This document shows, one piece after another, positions 8,931 to 18,077 of a stretch of DNA of 64,000 nt. Under the pieces are notes generated by a model. The model searched no databases, was not told the DNA's origin, and saw only the letters and a program-made list of their open reading frames with translations. Source of the stretch: Bog-473 sp963807675 (lineage in GTDB: Bacteria; Actinomycetota; Acidimicrobiia; Acidimicrobiales; RAAP-2); the NCBI GenBank assembly GCA_963807675.1, contig CAWECP010000007.1, forward strand, positions 1-64,000. The letters are read 5' to 3'. Position 1 is the first letter of the stretch. Each line of letters begins with the position of its first letter. The position numbers and the translations under genes were made by a program.

Positions 8931-10000
8931 GGCGGACCGAAAGCCTGGTCGAAAGCCTGCAGGCGGGCGCGGGCGACGGCTTCGGGCGAGTGGTGTTTGA
9001 CGATGGCATCTCGTCCGGTCGGGCCGAGGTGGGCCCGCAGCTCAGGCGACCGTAAAGTTCTCGTCAGCGCGGTGGCGAAGGCATCCTTTTCGGCGACGAT
9101 GGCGCCCGTCCCGGGGTCGAGCACGATGCCTTCCACTCCGGCTGGGGTGGTCACCACAGGGACCCCGAAGCCGAGAGCCTCTATGACCTTCATCTTCGGT
9201 CCTGTCGAGTTGGGACAGGGGAACGCGATCACCGCCGCACGCTCCAAGACGTCCTCGCTTCGGGCAACAGGCCCGATGACCTCCACCCCGGCGAGGGTAC
9301 CGATGGAGGCTTGGTCGATCGACCGACCGGCCAGAAGAAGCCGTGCCCCGGGCACGGCGGTCGACACGCCGGGCCACGCGGTAAGCAGCAGCGCCAGCGC
9401 TCGACGGTTCGGCGGCCAGGACCAGTCCGCCAGAATGGCCGCCACCGGTTCCTCGACGCCCGGGATCGGTGACGGCGGGATCGGGGTCCCGAGGGGAACG
9501 ACCTGTGCCTGTCGGCGGAGGTGACGACCAACGCGTGCGGAATAGGCGAGCGTCAAACTGGCCCGCCTTCCGGCCCTGCGCTCGGCGCGGGCCTGCTGCA
9601 CGTCCCACGGCGCGACGTGCCTGACGGCCCAGGCGTCCGCCAGGGATCGATAATGGAGGGTGGTGACCGAGCGCTCGTACGGAGCTACGGCCGCGGCCGA
9701 CTCGGTGTGATCGGCGATCGCCACCGCGCCCTCAGACGGCCTCCATCCGGCTCGGGCGACGTCACCACGCGGGCGCAGCAGGGCTGAAAGGTGTGCCTTC
9801 CACATAGGGCCGATGTCGTAGGGCTCGAACCGACACCATTCCGGGACGGGACCGGTCGGCGACGAGGGTGAGCGGAACCAGACCCAGGCGTCGAGATCGT
9901 GCCCCAGGGAGCGAAGGCCTTCGCACCAGGCCCAGAGGTCGCGGCCGGCCGCCGTGCCATCGGGGTGGGGGAGCTCGCATGCAACGACGGAGATCCTCAT
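8927..10000 (-). CDS. GT4-family glycosyltransferase
   Basis: Intact frame of about 357 residues. The start is chosen at ATG 10000, giving MRISVVACELPHPDGTAAGR, a normal GT-B beginning; earlier in-frame starts add an unlikely leader. The donor domain carries PVAAILADWSWPPNRRAL, ARLLLAGR, and a segment PNSTGPKMKVIEALGFGVPV that replaces the classic E-x7-E region, followed by TPAGVEGI. This variant is common in glycosyltransferases related to the GT4 group in exopolysaccharide loci. It reads divergently from the nucleotidylyltransferase gene at 10353 across about 350 bases. Confidence 0.82.
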   Translation of the reverse strand: MRISVVACELPHPDGTAAGRDLWAWCEGLRSLGHDLDAWVWFRSPSSPTGPVPEWCRFEPYDIGPMWKAHLSALLRPRGDVARAGWRPSEGAVAIADHTESAAAVAPYERSVTTLHYRSLADAWAVRHVAPWDVQQARAERRAGRRASLTLAYSARVGRHLRRQAQVVPLGTPIPPSPIPGVEEPVAAILADWSWPPNRRALALLLTAWPGVSTAVPGARLLLAGRSIDQASIGTLAGVEVIGPVARSEDVLERAAVIAFPCPNSTGPKMKVIEALGFGVPVVTTPAGVEGIVLDPGTGAIVAEKDAFATALTRTLRSPELRAHLGPTGRDAIVKHHSPEAVARARLQAFDQAFGPP

Positions 10001-10352
10001 CGGGTAGCGGGTCACTGTGCCTGCCGGTGAGCTCTTCGGTCCCATGGGTGGCATCACTCGGCAGAGCATGGTCGTGGTTCGTGGCAATTCGGTGGAGGGG
10101 GGTCGGTCGACGCCGCCTGCATCCTACGCGGTCACCTTCGAACCGCCCGAGACGTGGAGGTCCCCGTTTTCCCAGATCAGGCGCATCGCAGGGGCGCCGA
10201 GGCGAATAGGATTTCCTGCCACACCCGTGAGAACACGACTCCTACGACGTTTCCTGGGTGGACGCTCCGTGGCGAGACCGGGAGGCCCGGGGCAACGCCC
10301 GTCTTGGCCGTTGCCCACCGGCACGGCGTGCGGTTGGACCAGGGAGGAACGA
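10001..10352. promoter_or_regulatory. Divergent intergenic region between GT4 and sugar nucleotidylyltransferase
   Basis: About 350 bases separate two genes that read away from each other, so promoters for both directions are expected here. Just before the right-hand gene, GGGAGGA at 10342-10348 is a good ribosome binding site for GTG 10353. I cannot name a reliable -35/-10 pair. No coding motif is visible in the open frame that crosses the region. Confidence 0.4.
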
Positions 10353-11186
10353 GTGCGGACGCTGATCCTGTGTGGGGGCAAGGGCACGAGGGCCTACCCC
10401 ATGACGCTCGAGCTCCCCAAGCCCCTCCTCGAGGTCGGGGGGAGGCCCGTCCTGGCCCACGTGATGGAGATCTACGCCCGGCAGGGGTTTACCGACTTCG
10501 TGTTGGCCGCCGGGTTCCAGGCCGAGCTCATCGAGGCATTCGTCGGCACCCTTCCCTCCGAGTACACGGTCGAGGTCCGGGATACGGGGGTCGAGACCAA
10601 CACCGGCGGTCGCGTTGCACGGTGCGCTCCCGTGATGGGCGAGACCTACTTCGTCACCTATGCCGATGGGCTCGGTGACGTGGACCTGGCTGCGCTGCTC
10701 GAGTTCCACCGTGGCCACTCGGGCGCGGCCACGGTGACCACCGTGCCGCTCCCTTCGCAGTACGGCACTCTCGAGTCCGAACCCGACGGGCGCGTCGTGC
10801 GCTTTCGAGAGAAGCCGCAGCTGCCCGACCACTGGATCAACGCCGGGTTCTTCGTGCTCGACCAGTCGGCCTCGGCCTGGTTGGTGGGAGACGACTTCGA
10901 GCGCGACGTGCTGCCCGCCCTGGGTGGGGCAGGCCAGCTCTACGCTCATCGCCATCGCGGCTTCTGGCGGTCCATGGACACGTACAAGGACTCGCTCGAG
11001 CTCAGCGCCCTGTGCGCGGACGGACCACCTCCATGGGAGGCCGTCGGCACGCTGTCGGCGGAGCGCGGTCGTGACCGACGCCCTCCTCGGTCAGGAAGCC
11101 TCGGAATGGCCGACGGACGCCCGCGCCCTCGTGACCGGAGCCGGAGGGTTCATCGGCTCGCACCTGGTACGCCGTCTGCTCGATGA
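10353..11186 (+). CDS. Sugar-1-phosphate nucleotidylyltransferase (glucose-1-phosphate cytidylyltransferase-like)
   Basis: Activates a sugar phosphate to its nucleotide sugar. The start GTG 10353 has a strong ribosome site (GGGAGGA). Motifs: LILCGGKGTRAYPMT (nucleotide binding), ELPKPLLEVGGRPVL, and GETYFVTYADGLGDVDL, with WINAGFFVLD and GFWRSMDTYKD at the active-site end. The spacing of these blocks resembles RfbF-type cytidylyltransferases. The frame overlaps the next gene by 116 bases, which is far more than elsewhere in this locus. A one-base shift in the tail would give a stop at 11072-11074 in a GTGA overlap, so the last 35 or so residues are doubtful. It likely feeds the SDR enzyme next door. 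Confidence 0.82.
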   Translation: MRTLILCGGKGTRAYPMTLELPKPLLEVGGRPVLAHVMEIYARQGFTDFVLAAGFQAELIEAFVGTLPSEYTVEVRDTGVETNTGGRVARCAPVMGETYFVTYADGLGDVDLAALLEFHRGHSGAATVTTVPLPSQYGTLESEPDGRVVRFREKPQLPDHWINAGFFVLDQSASAWLVGDDFERDVLPALGGAGQLYAHRHRGFWRSMDTYKDSLELSALCADGPPPWEAVGTLSAERGRDRRPPRSGSLGMADGRPRPRDRSRRVHRLAPGTPSAR

Positions 11187-12075
11187 CGGTGTGGAAGTCC
11201 ACGGGGTGACCAGCACCGTTTCGAGCGTGTACCCCATCCGGCTCGTCGACCTCCGGGATCGCATCACGCTGCACGAGGCCAACCTGGCTGACCGTGGTGC
11301 CATGGACACGCTGGTGGACAACTCGCGGCCCACCCATATCTTCCATCTGGGTGCCTACACCCATGTCGGCAAGTCCTGGCAACGCATTGACGAGTGCGTC
11401 CAGGCCAACGTGCAGGGCACCGTCAACCTCCTGCAGGCGCTCGCCGGCAGTGGCTACACCCGGTTCCTCAACATGGGGACCAGCGAGATCTACGGCGACA
11501 TTGAGGCACCGTTCCGTGAGGACAAGCCGGTCAATCCCATCTCGCCCTATTCCGCCAGCAAGTACGCGGCGGAACGCTTCTGCCGGGTGTTCTTCCAGGG
11601 CTACGGAAGCCCGATCGTCCTTCTCCGACCCTTCAACACCTACGGCCCGGGACAGACCGCCGACCGCGTCATTCCGGAAATCATCATCCGGGCGTTACGG
11701 GGTCAGGACCTCCGCATGACGCAGGGGCGCCAGACGAGGGAGTTCAACTTCGTCGAGGACATCGTCGACGGGCTCGTGCGCGCCGCGCTGACACCGGGGA
11801 TCGAAGGTGAGCTGTTCAACCTCGGCTGTGCCGAAGACGTCTCGATCCGTGACCTGACCACCACGATCCTGGACCTCATGGGGAATCCGGTGCGCGCCCA
11901 CTTCGGCGCGCTACCTGATCGTCCGACTGAAATCTGGACCATGCGCAGCGACAACACCCGGGCCCGCGAGATCCTCGGGTGGAAGCCGCAGCACTCCCTC
12001 CGGGCGGGCCTGGAGAAGACCATCGTCTGGTACGGGGTCCAACTGGCGGACCCAAGATCCCCATTCATCACCTGA
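11071..12075 (+). CDS. NAD-dependent sugar epimerase/dehydratase (extended SDR)
   Basis: An extended short-chain dehydrogenase acting on a nucleotide sugar. The Rossmann motif VTGAGGFIGSHLVRR, the GTSEIYGD strand with the active-site Ser/Thr, and the catalytic YSASKYAAE (Tyr-x3-Lys) are present, as are RPFNTYGPGQ and REFNFVEDIVDG. The C-terminal TMRSDNTRAREILGWKP is shared with 4,6-dehydratases and epimerases. Pairing with a cytidylyltransferase-like gene suggests a CDP- or GDP-sugar 4,6-dehydratase, but the exact sugar is not readable. Start GTG 11071; the stop TGA overlaps the ATG of the acyltransferase (TGATG, 12073-12077). Confidence 0.88.
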   Translation: MTDALLGQEASEWPTDARALVTGAGGFIGSHLVRRLLDDGVEVHGVTSTVSSVYPIRLVDLRDRITLHEANLADRGAMDTLVDNSRPTHIFHLGAYTHVGKSWQRIDECVQANVQGTVNLLQALAGSGYTRFLNMGTSEIYGDIEAPFREDKPVNPISPYSASKYAAERFCRVFFQGYGSPIVLLRPFNTYGPGQTADRVIPEIIIRALRGQDLRMTQGRQTREFNFVEDIVDGLVRAALTPGIEGELFNLGCAEDVSIRDLTTTILDLMGNPVRAHFGALPDRPTEIWTMRSDNTRAREILGWKPQHSLRAGLEKTIVWYGVQLADPRSPFIT

Positions 12076-12767
12076 TGCATGTCGCCTACGACCACGTGGT
12101 GGCGGCCGTGCTCCGGCTCCGCGTTCGGCTCGTCGTCCTTACCCTGCGGTGGCGTTCATGGTGGCACCGTGTGGAGCTGACGTGCGACATCGATCCCGAC
12201 GTTCGCATCGGGCGCCGTCTCCGCATCTCGGTCCAACCGGGCACGCGGAACGTGGTGCGGATCGGTCCTGGCAGCCGGCTGTGGGACGACGTGCGGATCG
12301 AGCTGCGGGGTGGGTCGCTGTTGATCGGCTCGGGCGCCGACATCAAGACGCGGTGTGTGCTCGGGGTCGAAGGAGTGCTCGAACTGCGGGGCGCCAATGT
12401 GTTGCAGCACGGCTGCATCATCCACTGCGACGAGTCGGTCACGCTGGAGGAGTACGCGGTCCTGGCGGAATATACGACCGTGATCGACTCGAGTCATGTG
12501 CTCGGCGGGGCCGACGGGGAGTGGCTTCACCGGGTCAAGACCGCGCCGGTCGTGATCGGGCGCAACGCGTGGATCTGCGCCAAGGCCACCATCGCCCGGG
12601 GGGTACACGTGGGCGAACGGGCCGTGGTCGCGGCGAACTCCCTTGTCCTCAACGACGTGCCCCCGGGTCAGCTGGCCTCTGGTGTCCCGGCCGAGGTCGT
12701 GCGCCCGCTGGCCGGGGATCCGCCCTCCGGCCGGCTGGGCTCGGTAGCCCTCGCTCGTCCTTCTTAG
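12075..12767 (+). CDS. Hexapeptide-repeat acyltransferase
   Basis: A left-handed beta-helix acyltransferase (LbH), about 230 residues. Hexapeptide-type turns run through the middle (VRIGRRLRI, VRIGPGSRL, LLIGSGADI), followed by the catalytic loop with CIIHCDES and TTVIDSSHVLGG, then VIGRNAWICAKATIARGV and GVPAEVVRPL. The N-terminal VVAAVLRLRVRLVVLTLRWR is hydrophobic and basic and may sit at the membrane. It probably O-acetylates a sugar of the surface glycan using acetyl-CoA. The start overlaps the SDR stop, showing tight operon coupling. Confidence 0.85.
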   Translation: MHVAYDHVVAAVLRLRVRLVVLTLRWRSWWHRVELTCDIDPDVRIGRRLRISVQPGTRNVVRIGPGSRLWDDVRIELRGGSLLIGSGADIKTRCVLGVEGVLELRGANVLQHGCIIHCDESVTLEEYAVLAEYTTVIDSSHVLGGADGEWLHRVKTAPVVIGRNAWICAKATIARGVHVGERAVVAANSLVLNDVPPGQLASGVPAEVVRPLAGDPPSGRLGSVALARPS

Positions 12768-12775
12768 GTCCCCTC

Positions 12776-13879
12776 ATGACGGCTCGGCCCAAGAGCGCAG
12801 GCGTCTCACCCGTGCTCCACGTGATGAACTACTGGCTTCAGGCATCAGAGGGTTTCGTCTACGACCTCGTCACGAATCTCCGACGTCCAGGGGCGGTGGT
12901 GGCAGTGCTTCCGCTGCTCAACACCGAGCGTTTCCCCTATGAAGACGTGCGATCCCTTCACCGATTCGCACGTTTCATACGACCGAGGAGATTGCAGCCA
13001 CAAACGGTGGAGGCGGCACTTGAGCTGATCGCGCTCCGTCGTCGCGCCGAGATCGTGCATGTGCATCACGGCTATCCGCTCGACCGGGTACTGGGTCCGG
13101 CGCGCCGGCGCCGGTTGCCCGTGGTGCTATCGCTTCACGGTCACGACGTGACCGGTTACCTCGAGCAGCGGCCAGATGCCTACCGCCACTGCGGTGACGT
13201 GGTGTCCGCAGTCGTGGTCCCGAGCACCTTCCTGGTCGATCACGCGGAACGAGCCGGGTTCGACCGCGAGATCATCCGGGTTCACCCGTCGGGCATCGAC
13301 CTCTCTTCGTTCGCGCCCTCGCCGATCCCTGCCGGACCGCCCACGGCGCTCTTCGTGGGTCGGTTCGTCCCCAAGAAGGGCGTCGACGTGTTGGCCCGGG
13401 CCTGGCCGGCGGTTCAGGCCGCACTGCCCGACGCCAGGCTCGTGCTGTGCGGGTTCGGGGAGCAGGAAGCGCTTGCTCGGTCGATCCCGGGCAACGTGAC
13501 GGTGCTGATCTCGCCTGATCGCGGTGTCGTACACTCCCAGATGCGGCGATGCCGGTTGGTGGTCAGCCCGAGCCATACCGCACCCGATGACGCGATCGAG
13601 AGCCTCCTCGTGGTCAACGTAGAAGCGCAGGCCAGCGGGCGGCCCGTCGTGACGACGCGCCATGGTGCGATCCCCGAGTTTGTCGCCGAGGGTCGCAGCG
13701 CACTGCTCGTGGACGAGGGTGACGCCGACGCTCTGGCGGAAGCGATGGTGTCGGTGCTCGATGACGACGCCCTGGCGCGGTGCATGGGTCGGCATGGCCC
13801 GGAGGTGGTCGCCCACCTCGACATACGGGCAACGGCGGCCAAGATAGACGCGCTCTACGATGAGGTCTTGTCGAGGTGA
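12776..13879 (+). CDS. GT4-family glycosyltransferase
   Basis: Intact frame, ATG 12776, eight bases after the acyltransferase stop. The acceptor domain has LHVMNYWLQASEGFVYDL and VVLSLHGHDVTGYL, and the donor domain ALFVGRFVPKKGVDVLA, ARLVLCGFGEQ and a C-terminal IESLLVVNVEAQASGRPVV, where ESLLVVNVE supplies the E-x7-E. About 367 residues, the normal GT4 size. It sits in a five-gene plus-strand run (10353-14484) that makes a nucleotide sugar, transfers it and acylates it. The sequence pattern resembles colanic-acid type glycosyltransferases; the sugar is unknown. Confidence 0.87.
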   Translation: MTARPKSAGVSPVLHVMNYWLQASEGFVYDLVTNLRRPGAVVAVLPLLNTERFPYEDVRSLHRFARFIRPRRLQPQTVEAALELIALRRRAEIVHVHHGYPLDRVLGPARRRRLPVVLSLHGHDVTGYLEQRPDAYRHCGDVVSAVVVPSTFLVDHAERAGFDREIIRVHPSGIDLSSFAPSPIPAGPPTALFVGRFVPKKGVDVLARAWPAVQAALPDARLVLCGFGEQEALARSIPGNVTVLISPDRGVVHSQMRRCRLVVSPSHTAPDDAIESLLVVNVEAQASGRPVVTTRHGAIPEFVAEGRSALLVDEGDADALAEAMVSVLDDDALARCMGRHGPEVVAHLDIRATAAKIDALYDEVLSR

Positions 13880-14484
13880 CCCAAGAGATCGCCGGACCGC
13901 CGGAGCGTGCCGTTAGGAGTGAGGAGCCGGCGGTCGTGCTCTCCCGGCTGAAGGGCGCACTGCGAGTACGACACGTCGTCGAGGTCCTATTCAACACGGT
14001 GATCACCCACATTCCCTCGCACCGTCTCCGGCAGGGGTTCCTGCGCATGATGGGCGCTCAGATCGGTGAGCGGTCTGCCATCTTCAGGGGGTGTCGAATC
14101 CTGGCACCCGAGCGTCTCGTCGTCGGGCGCCGGTGTGCCATCGCATGGAACGTGATGATCGATGCACGGGGTGGGATCACATTCGGCGACGACGTGGTGG
14201 TGGCGTCGGACTGTCAGTTCGTGACGGCGGAGCATGACGTGTCGAGCCCGACGTTCGCTGCGACGTACGCGCCGATCGAAGTGCGTCGCTGGGCGTGGAT
14301 CGGAACTCGTGCCATGGTCTTCAAGGGGGTCACGATCGGCGAGGGCGGGGTGGTGGCCGGGGGAGGCGTCGCCGTAAGTGATGTGCCGCCCTACACCGTC
14401 GTCGGCGGGGTGCCCGCCAAGCCCATCGGGCGGAGGACGGAGAACCTCGACTACGACCCCACGTATCGGCCCCTCTTCTACTGA
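13876..14484 (+). CDS. Hexapeptide-repeat acyltransferase (WcaF-like)
   Basis: A second LbH acyltransferase, 202 residues. GTG 13876 overlaps the TGA of the preceding GT4 (GTGA). The N-terminal LFNTVITHIPSHRLRQ.FLR.MGAQIG is typical of WcaF/maltose-acetyltransferase-like enzymes in polysaccharide loci. The beta-helix has VVGRRCAIAWNVMIDARG, the catalytic VTAEHDVSSPTF His loop, and VFKGVTIGEGGVVAGGGV, ending GGVPAKPIGRR. Likely an O-acetyltransferase acting on a surface sugar. It is the last gene of the plus-strand run. Confidence 0.88.
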   Translation: MTQEIAGPPERAVRSEEPAVVLSRLKGALRVRHVVEVLFNTVITHIPSHRLRQGFLRMMGAQIGERSAIFRGCRILAPERLVVGRRCAIAWNVMIDARGGITFGDDVVVASDCQFVTAEHDVSSPTFAATYAPIEVRRWAWIGTRAMVFKGVTIGEGGVVAGGGVAVSDVPPYTVVGGVPAKPIGRRTENLDYDPTYRPLFY

Positions 14485-14590
14485 TTGAGCCTCGAGGTAT
14501 TTCGCAGCCACCTGCGAAGGGACTTTGAGTTCGTCAGGTCCATCTTCGGGCCTGTCAGCGACCGCGTTGGGCCGGGGCGGCGACGTTTAG

Positions 14591-15751
14591 TCACCAGGAT
14601 CGCGTGTCGCCGCGCACGGGCCGTCGTGCCACCAGTGCCCCGTACACCTCCTCATGCGCCGGACCCACGGCGTTCTCCCAGTCCCAGCGCGGCCGCTCGC
14701 TCGACGCAGCGTGCCGGCGTCATCGGTTCGGCGGCCAGGTGGACCGCCTGGCACATGGCCTGGCTCAGGGCCGTGGCGGTGGATGCGGAGGCGACGCACC
14801 CCACGGTGTCGTCGACCAGTTCGGGCATCCCGCCAGTGGGAGTGCACACCGCCGGCGTACCACTGGCCATCGACTCGATCAAGGCCAGACCGAAGGCCTC
14901 ATGCTCCGCGGGGAGCACCGTCACCGTGGCCGCCCTGTAGCGGCCCGGGACCTGCTCGGGGCATCCCGGCCCCAATACGTCGATGGCCGCTGCGACATGA
15001 TCGCCGAGAGCGGCAGCCGCGGCCAGCGCCCGACCGGGGTCGCCCTCGCCCTGACAACGCCAGGCGGGCGTCGGGGCGGGCGTCGAGCAGTCCGGCGAAG
15101 GCGGCGACTGCGAGCTCGACCCGCTTGCGGTGGTCGGTCAGGGTGGCGGAGAAGAGGATCCTCGGTGGGCCTTTTCGGGGCTCGAGATCCGCAGGGAACC
15201 GGCCGAGGTGGACTCCAGGGGGCAGGACGACGCGCAGTCCGCCCGACCGACGCCGCGAGGGCGGCCGCAGACGCGCGGCTCAGGGTCGCGGCGGCGGTGG
15301 CATGACGAACGGCGAGGCGGAAGGCGCGCCGTGGGAGCGCCTGCGTGGGTAGCTGCTCGGTGTCAGGGTGGCCGAGGACCGTGTAGAGCGTGGGACGGCG
15401 CAGCAGCACACCGGCCAATGCTGCGGTCGGGGTGAGCGCGTGGACGACGTCGGGGCGCAGGCGGGCCAGGGGCCCGAGGGCCATGGCGCCGAAGGTCTCC
15501 ATTTGGGTGACCCCGAAGCGCCCGGTCGGGCCGCCACCGAAGCGGGGCCTCCGCTCCAACGTCACTCCGTCGCCGCGGAGTTCGGTACGTCGCGCGGGCT
15601 CGGCTCCGCCGATGGTGCGCCTCGGCGCTCCCGTGACGATGGTGACCTCGTGACCCTGCCCGGTGAGGTAGCGAGAGAGGTCGTCGAGGTAGCGCTCCGC
15701 TCCCCGCCGCACCTCGGGCCACGGGTAGGGATGGACGACGGCGATCTTCAC
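14591..15751 (-). pseudogene. GT4-family glycosyltransferase, about three frameshifts
   Basis: GTG 15751 overlaps the upstream GT2 stop (GTGA, 15748-15751). The N-terminal half reads KIAVVHPYPWPEVRRGAERYL, DVVHALTPTAALAGV and ATLSRASAAALAASVG. The frame shifts near 15235 into GLRVVLPPGVHLGRFPADL and RILFSATLTDHRKRVELA, again near 15000-15050 into AATVTVLPAEHEAFGLALIE, which holds the E-x7-E motif, and finally near 14690 into WENAVGPAHEEVYGALVARR with a stop at 14591-14593. All GT4 blocks are present and in order, so the gene may be whole in the organism. A typical length (about 385 residues) results when the frames are joined. Confidence 0.8.
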
Positions 15752-16694
15752 AGCAGCAGCGTCTTGTGCATTATCGAGCCGCGCACCATGACGCTCACCT
15801 CACAGAGGTCGATGGCTAGGGCGCCGGGGAGATACGCCACCCGGAGGACCGGGTCGGCGCACGGTGGGTCGGTCCTCAACCGGTGTGCCACCCAGGGCAG
15901 CGTCAGGAGGAGAGCTGGGCGCCATCGAAGGGCCAGAGCGATGCCAACGGCCGCGGCGATGGCCGGGGGGTGCGTGGGCTTCCAGAACAACCAGCGGTGC
16001 ACCAACGTCTGCCGCGCCTCGGGACGGCCCTTCAGAGTCAGGGGAACGTCTACCCAGCGCAGCGAATCGCGCAAGGCGTCACGGAGGCCCCCCGGGCGCA
16101 CGTCGTGGTAGACGATGGCATCTCCGGCGAAGACGGGCTCGACACCGGCCGCGGTCACATCGAGGCCCAACCGGGTGTCCTCCCCTCCAGGTCGCCGGAA
16201 GCGCTCGTCGAAGCCGCCCGCCGCTTCCAGGTCGGCGCGGCGGTAGAAGGCGTTGCACGTCTCGAAGAAGCGCACGGAGTCGACCTCCATGACCCGCGAG
16301 AATGGCGCGCCGACCAGGTGCAACTGGTCGGCGGGCGGCATCGTCCGGCCGACCGCGACCCGGGCCCGCCCGTCGAGCGCCGCCAGTCCGGCACGGAGCC
16401 AACCTGGGTCGGGCACGCAGTCGTCGTCGGTGAAGGCGATGACCGCTGTGCGGGTCGAGCGCCAGCCCAGGTTCCGCGCCGCGGCAGGCCGCGGCACACG
16501 GGCTGGGTGAGGACGTGGAGGGGAAGTCTGCCGGACGCTTCGGCCTCGGCCAAGACTGCGCTGGTCCCGTCCGGTGAGGCGTCGTCCACCACGACGACCT
16601 CGAACTCCTCTGCCGGCAGGTCCTGAGTCGCGAGCGCGTCGAGGAGGCGCCTGAGGCGGTCCGCCCTCCCATGTGTGGGCACGACGACGGACAC
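15748..16694 (-). pseudogene. GT2-family glycosyltransferase, one frameshift
   Basis: GT-A fold enzyme with VSVVVPTHGRADRLRRLLDA, VVVVDDASPDGTS, then a shift near 16480-16490, after VCRG, into AARNLGWRSTRTAVIAFTDDDC. The second frame has FFETCNAFYRRADLEAAGGF, FRRPGGEDTRLGLDV and a hydrophobic tail from about 15990 to 15850. The start is placed at GTG 16694, the first start codon before the conserved strand; a slightly earlier start cannot be excluded because the upstream gene has no visible stop. It resembles the broken GT2 at 5214-6250 and is coupled to the GT4 that follows. Confidence 0.82.
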
Positions 16695-17757
16695 CCGGGG
16701 TCCAGCGGCTTCGCCCGGGGAGTCGGTGCTGCGGCGGACCGGTGGGACGTTCCCTCTTCGAGGGCGGGTTTGACGTCGGGAGACCCCGGCCTGTGCCCGA
16801 CCGGTGGCGTGGGGACGAGTCCCAGGTGGGTCTTCGCCTGCAGCCGCCACCGCGAAGCCTCTGCGGTGTCCCCGCGCAGGGTGGCGCCCACGAGCTGGCG
16901 CACACAAGCGGTCGCCTGCAGGCCCCGGAAGGCGATTGCCTGTCGCGGCCCTAGCGTCTCCCGCAGGTGGACGCGGAGGTTCGCCGCCTCGAGTGCCATC
17001 CGGCTATCGCCGAATCGGTGCTGGCCCGAGGCGTTGCCGACGTGGCGGACGACTGCGGCGGGTTCGAACCACACCTCCCATCCGCCGGCCCGGGCCCGGG
17101 CGCACCACTCCAGGACTTCGACGTACATGAAGAACCGCTCGTCGAGACCGCCAAGCTCCTGGATGGCGGCCCGTGGGAGCAACCACGCCGCTCCCACCGC
17201 CCAGTCGACCGACTCGGGGTGATCCCCCTGCCACGCGCCCTCGAGATAGCGACGGGCCAGGACCGAGCGCGGCAACCAGCGCCGCCCGCCCAGCGCGTCG
17301 ATCAGGGCGACCGCGACGCTCGGAAACGGGTGCACCGAGTGCTCCGTCGAGCCGTCTGGTCGAAGCAGCCGGGGCACGACGAGGGCGGCGCGAGGGCGCA
17401 CCGCCGCCGAGGCCACGAGGGTGGCGACGGCACCGGGTTCGGGCCAGGCGTCGGAGTTGAGGGCGAGGAACCACGGGGCGTCCGACCGGGCCAGGAGCAG
17501 GTTGACAGCCCGGGCGAAACCGAGGTTCTCGTCACCAGCCACGACGTCGGCCTCGGGTACGTGGTGACGTATGGCTTCGGCCGTGCCATCGGACGAGGCG
17601 TTGTCGTGGACGAGGACGTTGAGGTCGACTCCCTGGTCGGTGTCGAGAAGGTGGCGAAGAGCACGCACGGATAGGTGCGCGGAGTTCCAGGTCACGACTC
17701 CCACGTCGACCCGGGGGCGGCCAGCACTGGCTCGGGCAGAGTGTCCCGCATCGTCAT
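16695..17757 (-). CDS. GT2-family glycosyltransferase (rhamnosyltransferase-like)
   Basis: Shows VDVGVVTWNSAHLSVRALRHL, VHDNASSDGTAEA, DENLGFARAVNLLL, WFLALNSDAWP and FFMYVEVLEWCARARAGGW, the pattern of rhamnosyl-type GT2 enzymes. The conserved part ends near RWRLQAKTHLGLVPTPP at about 16800. No stop follows in that frame until 16079, so the 3' end is probably shifted. At the 5' end, ATG 17757 starts MTMRDTLPEPVLAAP in a different frame, joining after a C-run near 17712-17716; in the continuous frame there is no good start. ATG 17757 overlaps the stop of the small upstream frame (ATGA). Confidence 0.78.
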
Positions 17758-17902
17758 GCCGCAGGGGCCCTGTGCCAGCCGTGGCGTCCCGGCAGCGCCC
17801 GCAACACCTCCTTGGCCAGGTGGGCGGGCGACGTCGCCTCGCCCTGCAGGTCGATGCTGGGCCGGCGAGGGGGTGTATGGAGGTGGTGGCGGTGCTGGTC
17901 AC
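17754..17902 (-). CDS. Small leader-adjacent protein (about 49 residues, one frameshift), unknown
   Basis: GTG 17902 begins MTSTATTSIHP. After one shift near 17860 the frame gives IDLQGEATSPAHLAKEVLRA, then LPGRHGW, and ends at TGA 17754-17756, which overlaps the next GT2 start in ATGA. The length is 149 bases, so one missing base would give a clean 49-residue protein. I do not recognise the family. The same upstream sequence and the same MTST start occur at 28122-28245 in the other orientation, which argues that the start is real. It could also be the collapsed remnant of a longer gene. Confidence 0.4.
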
Positions 17903-18007
17903 GATCTGCTTGAACGGTTTGCGGCTGCCTGCCGGCTGTCAGGCCGGACGCTGCTGGGGAAAGAACGGTCCAGAGCCCTCAACCTTGCCCTCGGCCAGGG
18001 TTTTTCT
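17890..18007 (-). promoter_or_regulatory. Conserved leader, copy 1 (matches 28122-28245)
   Basis: Read on the minus strand, the block runs GAGAAAAACCCTGG, then GGGCAAGGTTGAGGGCTCTG, GACCGTTCTT and finally GATCGTGACC at the MTST start codon. A closely similar block of about 120 bases is found at 28122-28245 on the plus strand, again ending at a GTG that begins MTST. Conservation of non-coding sequence up to a start codon suggests a promoter or 5' leader. On the other strand, GATAAT at 18062-18067 is a -10-like hexamer 11 bases before the GT4 start at 18078, so this may be a two-way promoter region. Confidence 0.45.
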
Positions 18008-18077
18008 CGCTCCCGATCGACCTCACTGACAAGGATCGACGGGTCCCTGGGGCGCAGAGCCGATAATCGTCGCCACC

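Noticed and set aside
16079..16694. Continuation of the GT2 frame at 17757 into the next GT2
   Set aside because: The sequence past the conserved end loses all GT2 character and lies on a shifted frame of the following GT2; a hidden stop is more likely than a giant fusion.
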